This document shows, piece after piece, positions 22,742 through 31,589 of a stretch of DNA of 64,000 nt. Under the pieces are notes generated by a model that was given only the letters and a program-made list of their open reading frames with translations, was not told where the DNA came from and did not search any database. The stretch covers positions 65,155,485 through 65,219,484 of the forward strand of contig NC_054701.1 in NCBI RefSeq assembly GCF_016097555.1, written 5' to 3'. Every line of letters starts with the position of its first letter. The stretch's first letter is position 1. This DNA is from Gigantopelta aegis (taxonomy: Eukaryota; Mollusca; Gastropoda; Neomphalida; Peltospiridae). A program made the translations under genes and the position numbers.

Positions 22742-23060
22742 GAACTGTTTTATTTAACGACGCACTCAACACATTCTATTTACGGTTATATGGCGTCAGA
22801 CATATGGTTAAGGACTACACGGATATTGAGAGAGGAAACCTGCTGTCGCCAATTCATGGGCTACTCTTTTTGATTAGCAGCAAGGGATCTTTTATATGCA
22901 CCATACCATAGACAGGATAGCACATACCACGGCCTTTGATGTACCAGTCGTGGTGCACTGGCTGTAGCGAGAAATAGCCCAATGGGCCCACTGACGGAGA
23001 TCGATACCAAACCGACCGCGCATCAAACGAGCACTTTACCACTGGGCTACGTCTCGCCCC
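22742..23060 (-). mobile_element. SINE, A-type head (full length)
   Basis: Reverse orientation: tail at 22745-22775, middle domain near 22880-22920, head (GGGCTACGTCTCGCCCC) at 23044-23060. Target duplication CAGACCAATCGAAAG / CAGACCAATAGAAAG at 22727-22741 and 23061-23075. Confidence 0.9.
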
Positions 23061-23159
23061 CAGACCAATAGAAAGCTAAAACTTTACTATAACCATATAC
23101 TAGTAGTAGAATCATGTTTGAGTCTACTGGAATTGAGCACATGGAAACGCCGCCTTAAT

Positions 23160-23515
23160 CGGTCATAGGCTTACGGACATGTGTGTGTGCATGTGCGTGC
23201 GTGCGTGCGTGTGTCGGTGAAGGGGGCTGATTTTTGCCCCAATTAAATAAAAGTGCTCAAATCTTTATAACATGCATTCATTACTACTAAACAGCTTGGG
23301 ATCCAAACAAATCTTACACATTTTAATATACGGATTACAACAATTATTGAGAGCAGAATGATGGTAATAAGGTGAAAACGTTTGAGGCCAGTTAATTTTT
23401 GTCCCACCATCGCCATCGTTTTCACCCGAATCCGAAGATTTGCTCCAACACTGGAGGACAGTTGACCCCCTGACAAACACCACCGTCTCGTACGGGCTTA
23501 TGTCCTATCCTTATA
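23160..23515. mobile_element. MITE family M3, copy 1
   Basis: Left end ATAGGCTTACGGAC, right end GTCTCGTACGGGCTTATG. The interior shares AACAGCT, GGATTACAACAA and GATTTGCTCCAACACTGG with 63132-63470. A GTGCGTGCG tract lies near the left end. Non-coding. Confidence 0.6.
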
Positions 23516-23620
23516 ACTTGAAACTTGTTTCACATGCTTATATCCATTGAAGGTTGAGGTATGTCTACCTCGGGTCCTACTCATGGCAAGGCCAGCAGTG
23601 CAGTTTGATCCGATGGAAAC

Positions 23621-25167
23621 TTATAACTGGGGTGGTGCTGGCGGATATACATCTCTATCCCAAGCGGACGTCATGTATGGAAATGGCGTTGGAAACGTTA
23701 CGGAAGCCGGCGCGTCCACCACGGCAGTGTAACAGTGCGTCTGTGAATGTGACTGCTGGAAGGTCGTCTGCGACTGCTGGAAGGTCGTCTGGCGGCTCAC
23801 GTCTGCTTCGCGGTGCGTGCGTTTGTGTCTGTTCAGCTTGGCCATCAGTCGGAATCCTTTGCCGCACACGTCGCATATGTAGGGTTTCTCCCCGGTGTGC
23901 ACCCTGCTGTGAGCCCTGAGGTACCCTGCCTCTATGAAGCCCTTCCCGCACACGTCGCACTTGTGAGGCCTGTCGACCATGTGCGTCCGCTTGTGCTTCT
24001 GCATATCGTGGACGGAGAAGAAGCTTTTCCCGCACGCGGAGCACAGGTGGTCCTTGACGCCCAGATGTCTCTGGACGTGAGCGCGGAGCTTGACGTTCTG
24101 CGTGAACTCCTTGCCGCACTGCTCGCACTTGTAAGGCTTGACGCCAGTGTGCGTCCTCGCGTGTGTCTGGAGCTGGGAGGACTGCGCGAACCGCTTCCCG
24201 CACGCGTCGCAGCTGAAGGGTTTCTCGCCCGTGTGCGACCGCCTGTGCGTGTGCAGGTTCGACACCTGCGTAAAGCTCTTCTCGCAGAGGTCGCATTTGT
24301 AAGGTTTTTCCCCAGTGTGAGATCGCTTGTGCAGCTTGAGGTGCTGAGCTTGGGAGCACTGCTTCCCGCATACGTCGCAGGTGTACGGCTTCTCTCCGGA
24401 ATGCAGTCGCTTGTGTATTGTCAGGTAGCCGGTCTGCGCAAACTCTCGACCGCAGATGTTGCATTTGTAAGGTTTTTCGCCAGTGTGCGTCCTCATGTGA
24501 TCTCTCAGATAAGCCTTCAAGGAAAACTGTCTCCCACATTCGTTACAGGTAAACTGTTTCACGTCCGCATGGCATATCATGTGTTTCTTCAACGTAGGAG
24601 CATCCGACAAAGCCTTGTTGCAGATGTTACAGACAAAGCTTTTCCCAGAATGGCACTTGTCCACGTGAAGCCATAAGCCGGAGTGTGACTTGAATGTTCG
24701 CGGACACTCCTGACAGCTAAAGGCTTTGAGGTTCTTTGTTTTGCCGCCATCTTTGTGTATCTTTGTCATGTGCGTGGTGTACCAAGCTTGAGATGTAAAC
24801 GTTTTAGAGCAAATGTTGCACTCAAATGTAATTTTCTTCTTCTTCTGCCCTTCATCTGAGTCTGTTATTTCTTTGTGATGCTTCTTACTGTGCATCTGCA
24901 GTTTATGTCTAGAACTGAATGTGACTGAACATAACTTGCATTCAGTTTTATCCGACTTGTCCACTTCAATGTGGTTCCCAGCAATATGCACAGATAGAAG
25001 AGTCTTGGAATTGAAACCTCTGTCACAGAGCTGACACTTGTAATTTGTTACAGCACAGGGAGGAATCTTTTCTGAATCAGCAGCTCCATTATTACTACCT
25101 GGATACAGTTCACCAGCAGAAGCAGGGTTATAATAGTCATCAGTATCATCAGCATTATTGTCATCAT
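23621..25167 (-). CDS. Zinc-finger gene, finger exon
   Basis: 1,547 nt from acceptor CCCCCAG (before 25167) to the stop at 23623-23621. Fingers begin YKCQLCDRGF, TECKLCSVTF, FECNICSKTF, FSCQECPRTF, FVCNICNKAL, FTCNECGRQF, YKCNICGREF, YTCDVCGKQC, YKCDLCEKSF, FSCDACGKRF, YKCEQCGKEF, HLCSACGKSF, HKCDVCGKGF and YICDVCGKGF. All retain Cys2His2 ligands. GC content is clearly higher than in the surrounding DNA. Confidence 0.95.
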
Positions 25168-27361
25168 CTGGGGGAAACAAAACAAATTAATTTTACAATA
25201 ACTGTTTAAAATGGTCACAGATAAGCTAGCCAAAGCTAGTATGGTGCAGCTAAAGTATGTTCATGGAGCTGGACTCATAATAAGTATAAGTAAAAGAGGG
25301 CGGCAAAACGCAAAGGGTCACCAGCGAGAACACTGGAATCATTAAAATTCTAAAACAGAATTAGGCTTGTTTCCGTCCATTATAATAAAATATGTTCCTG
25401 TGTATGAATAAATGTTCATGCCATCCTTTCACTCAAAAAAAAGGAAAGAAAATCATAAAAATGCATGGTGTTATTATGTCCAGTCCATTACATTTTTTAT
25501 GTATATATTTTTATAATTTACATGTAAAGAATTTCCCTAACAAACGATAGTGACAGATCCTTCTGATGCAAAAAAACCAAAACCGTTCACCATTCACAAA
25601 CAAATGGAACAAACATTAATACGACAATGTCTCCAGTTGTCTGCCCCATAAATGATTAACAGTTTAGCGTGAGACGCGAAACTCGCCACAGTCTTCCGGC
25701 AATTCATTTTACTGATCAGCACTAAGAAATGTTTCGATACACTTTGATCAAGGAGTTACAGAGGAATAGAAAAAAGAAAACAAAAGAATATACTAGTATA
25801 TTGCGATTTTGTCGTTCAGATTAACTAAATTGCATCTTTATTGTTTGGGGTATTTTTATATATAATCTGAACAACAAAATCGCAGTACGTGATCAGAGCC
25901 GTATACATGTATCTGCACAATACACAGTCAAATGGGCATTTTGTAAAATAGTTATACAATCCATGAATCTTTATCTAGTGTCTCGTTAGTAGGAGGACAG
26001 CCACTCCCGAGGAGATCAATTACCGATATTTCATCTTTCTTGCACCGTCACAAAGAGGACTACCACTCCCAGACTAGTTTATTAAATTAAAACTAGTAGT
26101 GGACAGAACTGATTGAAATAAATACAGCTGTGATAACATGCACTCATGAATCACTGTCATAACAGTGATGATATCAGGATATCACGGGAAGATGAGCATA
26201 TCCTGCCTCACCGGTAGGAACAGAAAGCAAACCGTTGAGATCCATTGACATGACTAGTGATATTAAAGATTCACAAACCTGTTTCTCTGTCCATTTCGTG
26301 ACTGCTCACCTCTGCCGTGGAATCATCTTCCCCATCATTACCAACTTTTTCCAAAACAGTACGTTCGTCCTTTACACCCACTCTCGTTTTACTAACTGGG
26401 GGAACTGTTCTCACGCTGAGAGATGTCCTTGCAGATCTAGGCTTGTTTTTCGTTCTTGCATCTTTCGTAACCTGAAACTTCCTCTGTCTTGACGAAATTC
26501 TCTTGGTGCCTAATGTTTTCAAACAGCCTCTTTTGGTGACTGTGGAACCTCTTACTTTTCTCGCAAGAGGCGAGGTACGGGAATTTGTAATTGTCATCTC
26601 TGTACCATTGTCAGTATTATCAGAGTCAGATGCGACTTTAGGATCGTCATCGTCTTGGCAGCTACTAGATGGTGGTCCTGTTAGCTCTGGAATACCAGCC
26701 AGTGTACATTCTACTGGGGTTTTCCCATGTACACCAACTGCTGCTTCGTTCTGGATAGCTTTCAGTGAATCATTTACAAGATGTTTCAAAACATTGGTCA
26801 AAGATATACCATCACTTGTATTTGATGACAGGACTGCCGTTACACTAAAATGAAAACCAATTTTCTGTACAATACATTTGCATTTTGTTTGTAAATATTA
26901 GTATATAATATTTAAAAATAAAATATTTAAGTGTCAATTGGCAGGTAATGTCTTTGAATAAAATGTTCCTACTGAATTCAATTAATATAGATTCACCTTT
27001 TAGATCAGTCGTTAAACCATATTTATATTTAATATTTAATATTTGATGTATATTTTTTTCATTTCAACTTATTTTCATGCTTCCATTAAGGTTTAAGCAC
27101 ATTGATGTGTATAATTAATATTTTGTAATTAAAATTATAAAAAATAAAGAAACAAAAAAGTTTTTAGAAAACTAAGAATTTGTTTGTCTGTCTTCGTTAA
27201 AATCCTACAACACATACTACAAGACCGTACCAAGCCTACAATAACTAGGGGAGTAATAAAAATAGAATTGGGGCATAACAATGTAGCGTCTTCTCCAGCT
27301 AAAACAAATGGCTTTTCTTAACTAAAATGAGCACCTTTCGATTTGTCCTTCCTCCAGCCAC

Positions 27362-27392
<31 letters not shown>

Positions 27393-27745
27393 GCGTGGGC
27401 ATATACGCAACACAAACGCACAAACCTAGTTATGGCTACGCACCCGCTTGCAAACTGCTGGGGTGGCGTTAAACATTCATTCATCCTTTGCAGAGATCTG
27501 GTTATAACAGCTTACACCACTGTGTTAAAGATCCAGAGGATGACATCATCATAACTAGTGACATTCTATATCGAAAACTGAATAAATAAAAAAAGAAATC
27601 TCTCAGACGAAACCTACCAATTGAAAAGCTCAAAAAACAGTTCCATCTGAGCATTGGCGTCTAACTTGGTGTTGTCCTGTATGTGCTCAAACTGCAGTAG
27701 AACATCACGTCGCACCTTAATAACACATATTGAATGACCGTCCAT
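23621..27745 (-). CDS. 14-finger C2H2 zinc-finger protein (three coding exons)
   Basis: Putative sequence-specific DNA-binding nuclear protein. Exons 27745-27618, 26844-26279 and 25167-23621 join in phase to 2,241 nt, 746 residues. Exons 1-2 encode a short N-terminal region (MDGHSICVIKVRRDVLLQFE) and a Ser/Thr/basic linker with no KRAB, BTB, SCAN or ZAD domain that I recognise. Exon 3 opens with an acidic DDDNNADDTDDYYN stretch and then 14 C2H2 fingers. Fingers 1-5 are spaced irregularly; fingers 6-14 are nearly contiguous, mostly with TGEKP-type linkers. A Gln/Ser-rich tail (TTFQQSQTTFQQS) precedes a Pro-rich end. The ATG is the first in its exon, but the frame is open upstream to the acceptor, so a further 5' coding exon cannot be ruled out. 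Antisense and alternate-frame ORFs over the fingers are shadows. No ortholog can be named without a search. Confidence 0.85.
25168..26278 (-). other. Intron of the zinc-finger gene with a dispersed repeat
   Basis: 25803-25823 and 25867-25887 form an inverted pair (GCGATTTTGTCGTTCAGATT). 25880-26150 matches 58190-58960 (CTGCACAAT, GGACAGCCACTCCCGA, AATACAGCTGTG). Nothing coding. Confidence 0.6.
26279..26844 (-). CDS. Zinc-finger gene, second coding exon
   Basis: 566 nt between acceptor TTTTAG (before 26844) and donor G|GTTTGT (after 26279). Encodes VTAVLSSNTSDGISLTN, LKHLVNDSLKAIQNEAAVGV and a long hydrophilic linker rich in Ser, Thr, Lys and Arg. The phases match both neighbouring exons. Confidence 0.78.
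26845..27617 (-). other. Intron of the zinc-finger gene
   Basis: AT-rich. 27055-27110 is a short fragment of the SINE-D body (TTTCAACTTATTTTCATGC); 27361-27389 is a CA microsatellite; 27455-27482 is a SINE-like tail (GGCGTTAAACATTCATTC). Confidence 0.5.
27618..27745 (-). CDS. Zinc-finger gene, first recognised coding exon
   Basis: Exon spans 27618-27757: acceptor TTTTTACAG before 27757, ATG at 27745-27743, donor G|GTAGGT after 27618. It encodes MDGHSICVIKVRRDVLLQFE through ELFFELFN and ends in phase 2. A TTAA-MITE edge lies only about 15 bp upstream of the acceptor. Confidence 0.72.
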
Positions 27746-27776
27746 TATTGTCAGTGTCTGTAAAAATAAGAATTAA

Positions 27777-28132
27777 AGAATTGCGGCAATTTTAAAAATG
27801 TTATCGACTAACAGAAACTTTTTAACGATTGTAATTACATATCAAATATATTTTTCTGCATAAAATATTAGTGGCTATATATTAAATGTGTTTCTGATCG
27901 TTCTAATATGTGTACTAGGCTACATTTAATTTTATTTCCAAAACATTTCCAAATTATTTGAAGACAAAATCCAGTTTGGGCTTCTTATAAATATTAAGAC
28001 GACCACAAACACATTGAATATACAGACACTGATATTCTAAACAAGAAAATGTATTTAATATGTAAGCTTAATCGTAGAAGTATTTTATTAGTCAGAAACA
28101 TCTTACAATGCAGCAAACTCAGGAATGTCCCT
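27777..28132. mobile_element. TTAA-flanked MITE, family T1, copy 4 (end eroded)
   Basis: Same orientation as copy 3. The right end AGGAATGTCCCT and TTAA (28133-28136) are intact; the left end keeps TTAA (27773-27776) but has lost about 18 bp of terminal repeat. It borders the acceptor of the first zinc-finger exon. Confidence 0.75.
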
Positions 28133-28136
28133 TTAA

Positions 28137-30337
28137 TATGGTTTAAATATCGCCATGTCAGCAAGAATCTTTAATAATCTTTCTAAACGATCTGATTAAC
28201 TTAAAGGTGCTATCTCAAAGGCACAGTGCCACATTTCTCTATTTTTATATTTAATTCTAATGACTACAAACTAATGGATCCCACACACAATATTTGCATA
28301 ACTAAGTCGGGAATGTCGAAATTGTAATGTGAATGTGTTTACTACGTAGTCGTGTTTAGTACAACTAGGTTCCTGTCATCAAATCCTAGGAGTCCACAAT
28401 ATCTGTTAAATTGACAGTCGACAGCTATATACATGTAGTACCATGGGAGTCCCAGTTTCTAGTATTTATAATATTTTAAACATTTGGAATAGATAATCCG
28501 GTTTTGTTTTCTTCTCTATCTCTGCTATATATGTCTTGTGTATTAACTAAGTCATGTGCAAATTCAATGTCATTCTTCGGACCTGTTTGTTTAGGTTACT
28601 TGCATAATGCCTTAAAAATGGCGTCGAAACGTGTTATGCTGCACATTGTGGAATATTGAGGTTATTAATTAGTACAATTAATAGGTATTGGTTTTTGGGC
28701 AGCTGGGTTCTGGTTACTCTAACGTACAGCAAAGGTCCATTTAGCGAAAATCGATAGCCCGTCGAGTGCCTTTTTAAAAAACTTAAGTTACCCAAACATC
28801 ATGGATCCGTCTCTGGTAAGTTCACCAATCAACCCGTACTTTTTGTGGCCCTACCTGCTTATAAACACCGAAAGGGTAAATATAAATAACAAATGGATTA
28901 TTTTATGTGAAAGGGCGCATTTTAAAAATTATTTGTTGTTACAATCATACATGTATATCAAACGTGATCATGATTATGCACATATCTTAATTTATTAATA
29001 TGATTTTCGACCTCTGTTATAAAGTTGAGCACGTTATGACTGTAGTGTTTATATGCAACACCATAGCTTCAATTTAGCCTAAACGTTACAAGGGATGGCG
29101 AAAAGGATTAACTTTCATCTTAGTGCTATCAATGTTAGACATTTCTTCATGTATTTTAGGTATACTTTTCGATGAGGCAGAAATGGAAATTTGCGCGAAT
29201 TCTGTTCACGTTGCATAACTAGTGATTAATTATGATAAGATTTTTAATCACAGTAAAACTATGTTGACTATATTTGGTTTCATTATTTACAGTAAAGAAA
29301 ATATGTAAATATTATATTTACCGGTAATATATGTATTGTCCATATTTACATTTAACTGACATATTTTTTACATTAAAATATGACCCCACAAATTGTTAAC
29401 ATCACACGGAGCATTAACAACCTTTTGTACAGGGGTAGCATTTTGGCTTGTCACCGCTGTTCAATGGGAAACGATTTTAGCGCGTCAAACCTTCGGAGAT
29501 CTGTGTCGCTGGTTTAGTATTTAGTGCAGATTGCTAATAAAAATTTATACTTTTAACAGTCATTGGCAAGATATCAACAAAATATCTGATTACAAGTATT
29601 TTCTTAAAGAATCGGCACCCTCTGGGAGAACATCGTTATCTTACCCGATTCCATTGTAATCAAGGCTAATATGCCGGGAAACCTTGACGTAGTCTTGATC
29701 ACCGAAATACTCTGACTATTATTTGCTACCGAAAGAAAAAGGTCCTGTCCATCTATACATCTTTTATAATGAGTTGCATTCTCAAGACACAGTACTTATC
29801 TTTTTTCGGAATAAAATCCCCAAAATAAAATCTTATATAGATACCGAAAATAATGTAGGTTTAAAATTAAAAAAAAAAAAAAATGAAATGTAACAGTAAA
29901 ATGTAACCGTTTGGAATTCATTCTCATATCAACACTGGGTTTGGGTTGGGGTTTTTTTCAATTTAATTAATTAATTACTACTTCGTGCGGTGTATTGTCA
30001 TAGTAGATGAATCGACCAATATCAAGCTTAGCCGACCCAGAGATAATTAGATACCTTCCAGACTGCAGTCATATTTTCTTAATTGATACACTGTACCGGG
30101 TAAAAATGTAAAATTGTACTATTCGTGAAGGTGTGAGTTTATGTTATTTGTTGCACTTTTTCGCTGTTGTTCAGACTAATGCTTTTTATAGAACAGTAAC
30201 TATATTTACTGTGGCCTTTTTAAAACAGTTATTTTAACGATTTGGGATCCAGTGGCCGCTTTGGAAGGTGACCACTGATTACATGTGGCTGCTGAGACAG
30301 ATTTGACTATTATCCCCTTATATATATATATATATCA
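28137..30337. other. Intergenic region between the zinc-finger gene and AIP
   Basis: No firm gene. 28618-28662 (ATGGCGTCGAAACG) is a 14-codon open frame and 28801-28815 (ATGGATCCGTCTCTG followed by GTAAGT) looks like a minimal first exon on the plus strand, but no partner exon can be found. A poly-A run lies at 29870-29884. It may hold the zinc-finger gene's promoter. Confidence 0.35.
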
Positions 30338-30419
30338 GGGGCGGATTATGCTTTAGGTAAGGGGTGTTTCCGAAACAATATGTAAATGTTTATAATTTGA
30401 AATTATATGTTTTACAGGA

Positions 30420-30510
<91 letters not shown>

Positions 30511-30607
30511 GATGCGTACATCAGCGCTACTTAATACAGTTACCTGCATTTATTTTTAGCTGGGGGGGGGGGGTGTCCGTGCAATTGGAAAACCTCCCAT
30601 AATCCGC

Positions 30608-30608
<1 letters not shown>
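30338..30608. mobile_element. hAT-like MITE (GGGGCGGATTATG ends) grown by a (GA)n tract
   Basis: Left CAGGGGCGGATTATG, right CATAATCCGCCC, both bordered by TA tracts. It contains the GA microsatellite 30426-30503 and a G run at 30562-30573. Confidence 0.55.
30426..30503. repeat. (GA)n microsatellite
   Basis: Uninterrupted GA dinucleotides, about 39 units. Confidence 0.97.

Positions 30609-30609
<1 letters not shown>

Positions 30610-30694
<85 letters not shown>
30610..30694. repeat. (TA)n microsatellite
   Basis: Uninterrupted TA dinucleotides, about 42 units, between two MITEs. Confidence 0.97.
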
Positions 30695-30697
<3 letters not shown>

Positions 30698-30916
30698 CAG
30701 TGGCGTAGCGGGAAGGGGGATACGGGGGTAGCGAGGGGGGGGACGGGGGCAATGCCACCACCACCCCAAATCAGACCTTTTTAAAAAAAATTTTTTTACT
30801 GTATTACATTTTATAAAATCATACACACACACACACACACATATATATTGTGGGTTGCCCCTTCCCCACCCCGAAATATTGGATCCCCCCAATATAAAAT
30901 CCTGGCTACGCCAATG
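30698..30916. mobile_element. hAT-like MITE (CAGTGGCGTAGCG family)
   Basis: Left CAGTGGCGTAGCGGG, right CCTGGCTACGCCAATG. The interior has G and C runs and a CA tract (30823-30840). No clear 8-bp duplication. Confidence 0.6.
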
Positions 30917-30934
30917 ATATATTATTATATGTGC

Positions 30935-30935
<1 letters not shown>

Positions 30936-31031
<96 letters not shown>

Positions 31032-31055
31032 CCTCTGTCTGTCTGTCTGTCTGGG
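30936..31055. repeat. (CT)n-(CA)n-(GTCT)n compound microsatellite
   Basis: CT run 30936-31019, CA 31020-31031, GTCT to about 31055. Confidence 0.97.
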
Positions 31056-31056
31056 C

Positions 31057-31430
31057 TGTCTGTCTAAGTGAGTTAGAGGTTAGTTTGTTAGTGGTTAGTG
31101 AGAGAGAAGAGGGTGTAGTGGTCTTACACCTACCCATCCAGTCGTTAAAACTCGCTCTGGGTGGGAGCCGGAACTTCATTTCATTTCAACTTATGTTCGT
31201 GCTTATATCCAATTAAGGTTCAAGCACGTTCTCCTGGGCACACACTGTAGCTATTTGGGATGTCTGTCCAGGACAGTGGGTTAGTTGTTAATTGTTAATT
31301 GTTAGTGGTTAGTGAGAGAGAAGAGGGTGTTGTGGCCTTACACCTATCCATTGAGTCGTTAAAACTCTGTACCTACCAGCCTTATGTCCGATAGCTTAAC
31401 TACGCTTACCGAGGTCGGTTCTGATGAACT
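31057..31430 (-). mobile_element. SINE-D, partly duplicated, immediately 5' of AIP
   Basis: Reverse orientation. The head near 31376-31420 (ACCAGCCTTATGTCCGATAG, ACCGAGGTCGGTT) matches the SINE-B head; the body (TTTCAACTTATGTTCGTGC, CAAGCACGTTCTCCTGG, GTCCAGGACAGTGGGTTAG) does not. A second partial copy at 31057-31170 repeats the CTTACACCTACCC and CGTTAAAACTC blocks. Its edge lies about 60 bp before the AIP ATG. Confidence 0.65.
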
Positions 31431-31490
31431 ACATCATGCGTTAGTTTCAAGGGAGACAATTTATTCCCGTTTTGACAGGCAAAAAACAAC

Positions 31491-31589
31491 ATGGCTGATA
31501 TATTAGCAAATTTACAAAAAGAAGGCATTCATAAGAAGATTATTTACCCTGGAATTGGAGAAATTCCACAGTATTTGGACGGAACAAGG
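31491..31589 (+). CDS. AIP: AIP exon 1
   Basis: Codons 1-33, from [10 protein letters not shown] to PQYLDGTR, then donor GTATTA at 31590. Phase 0. Confidence 0.92.

Noticed and set aside
23655-24676. 294- and 287-codon frames over the zinc fingers (same strand other frame, and antisense)
   Set aside because: Shadows of the high-GC finger exon; Arg/Ala/Val-rich without domains.
28801-28815. ATG plus five codons followed by GTAAGT
   Set aside because: Could be a first exon, but no downstream partner before AIP; likely chance.
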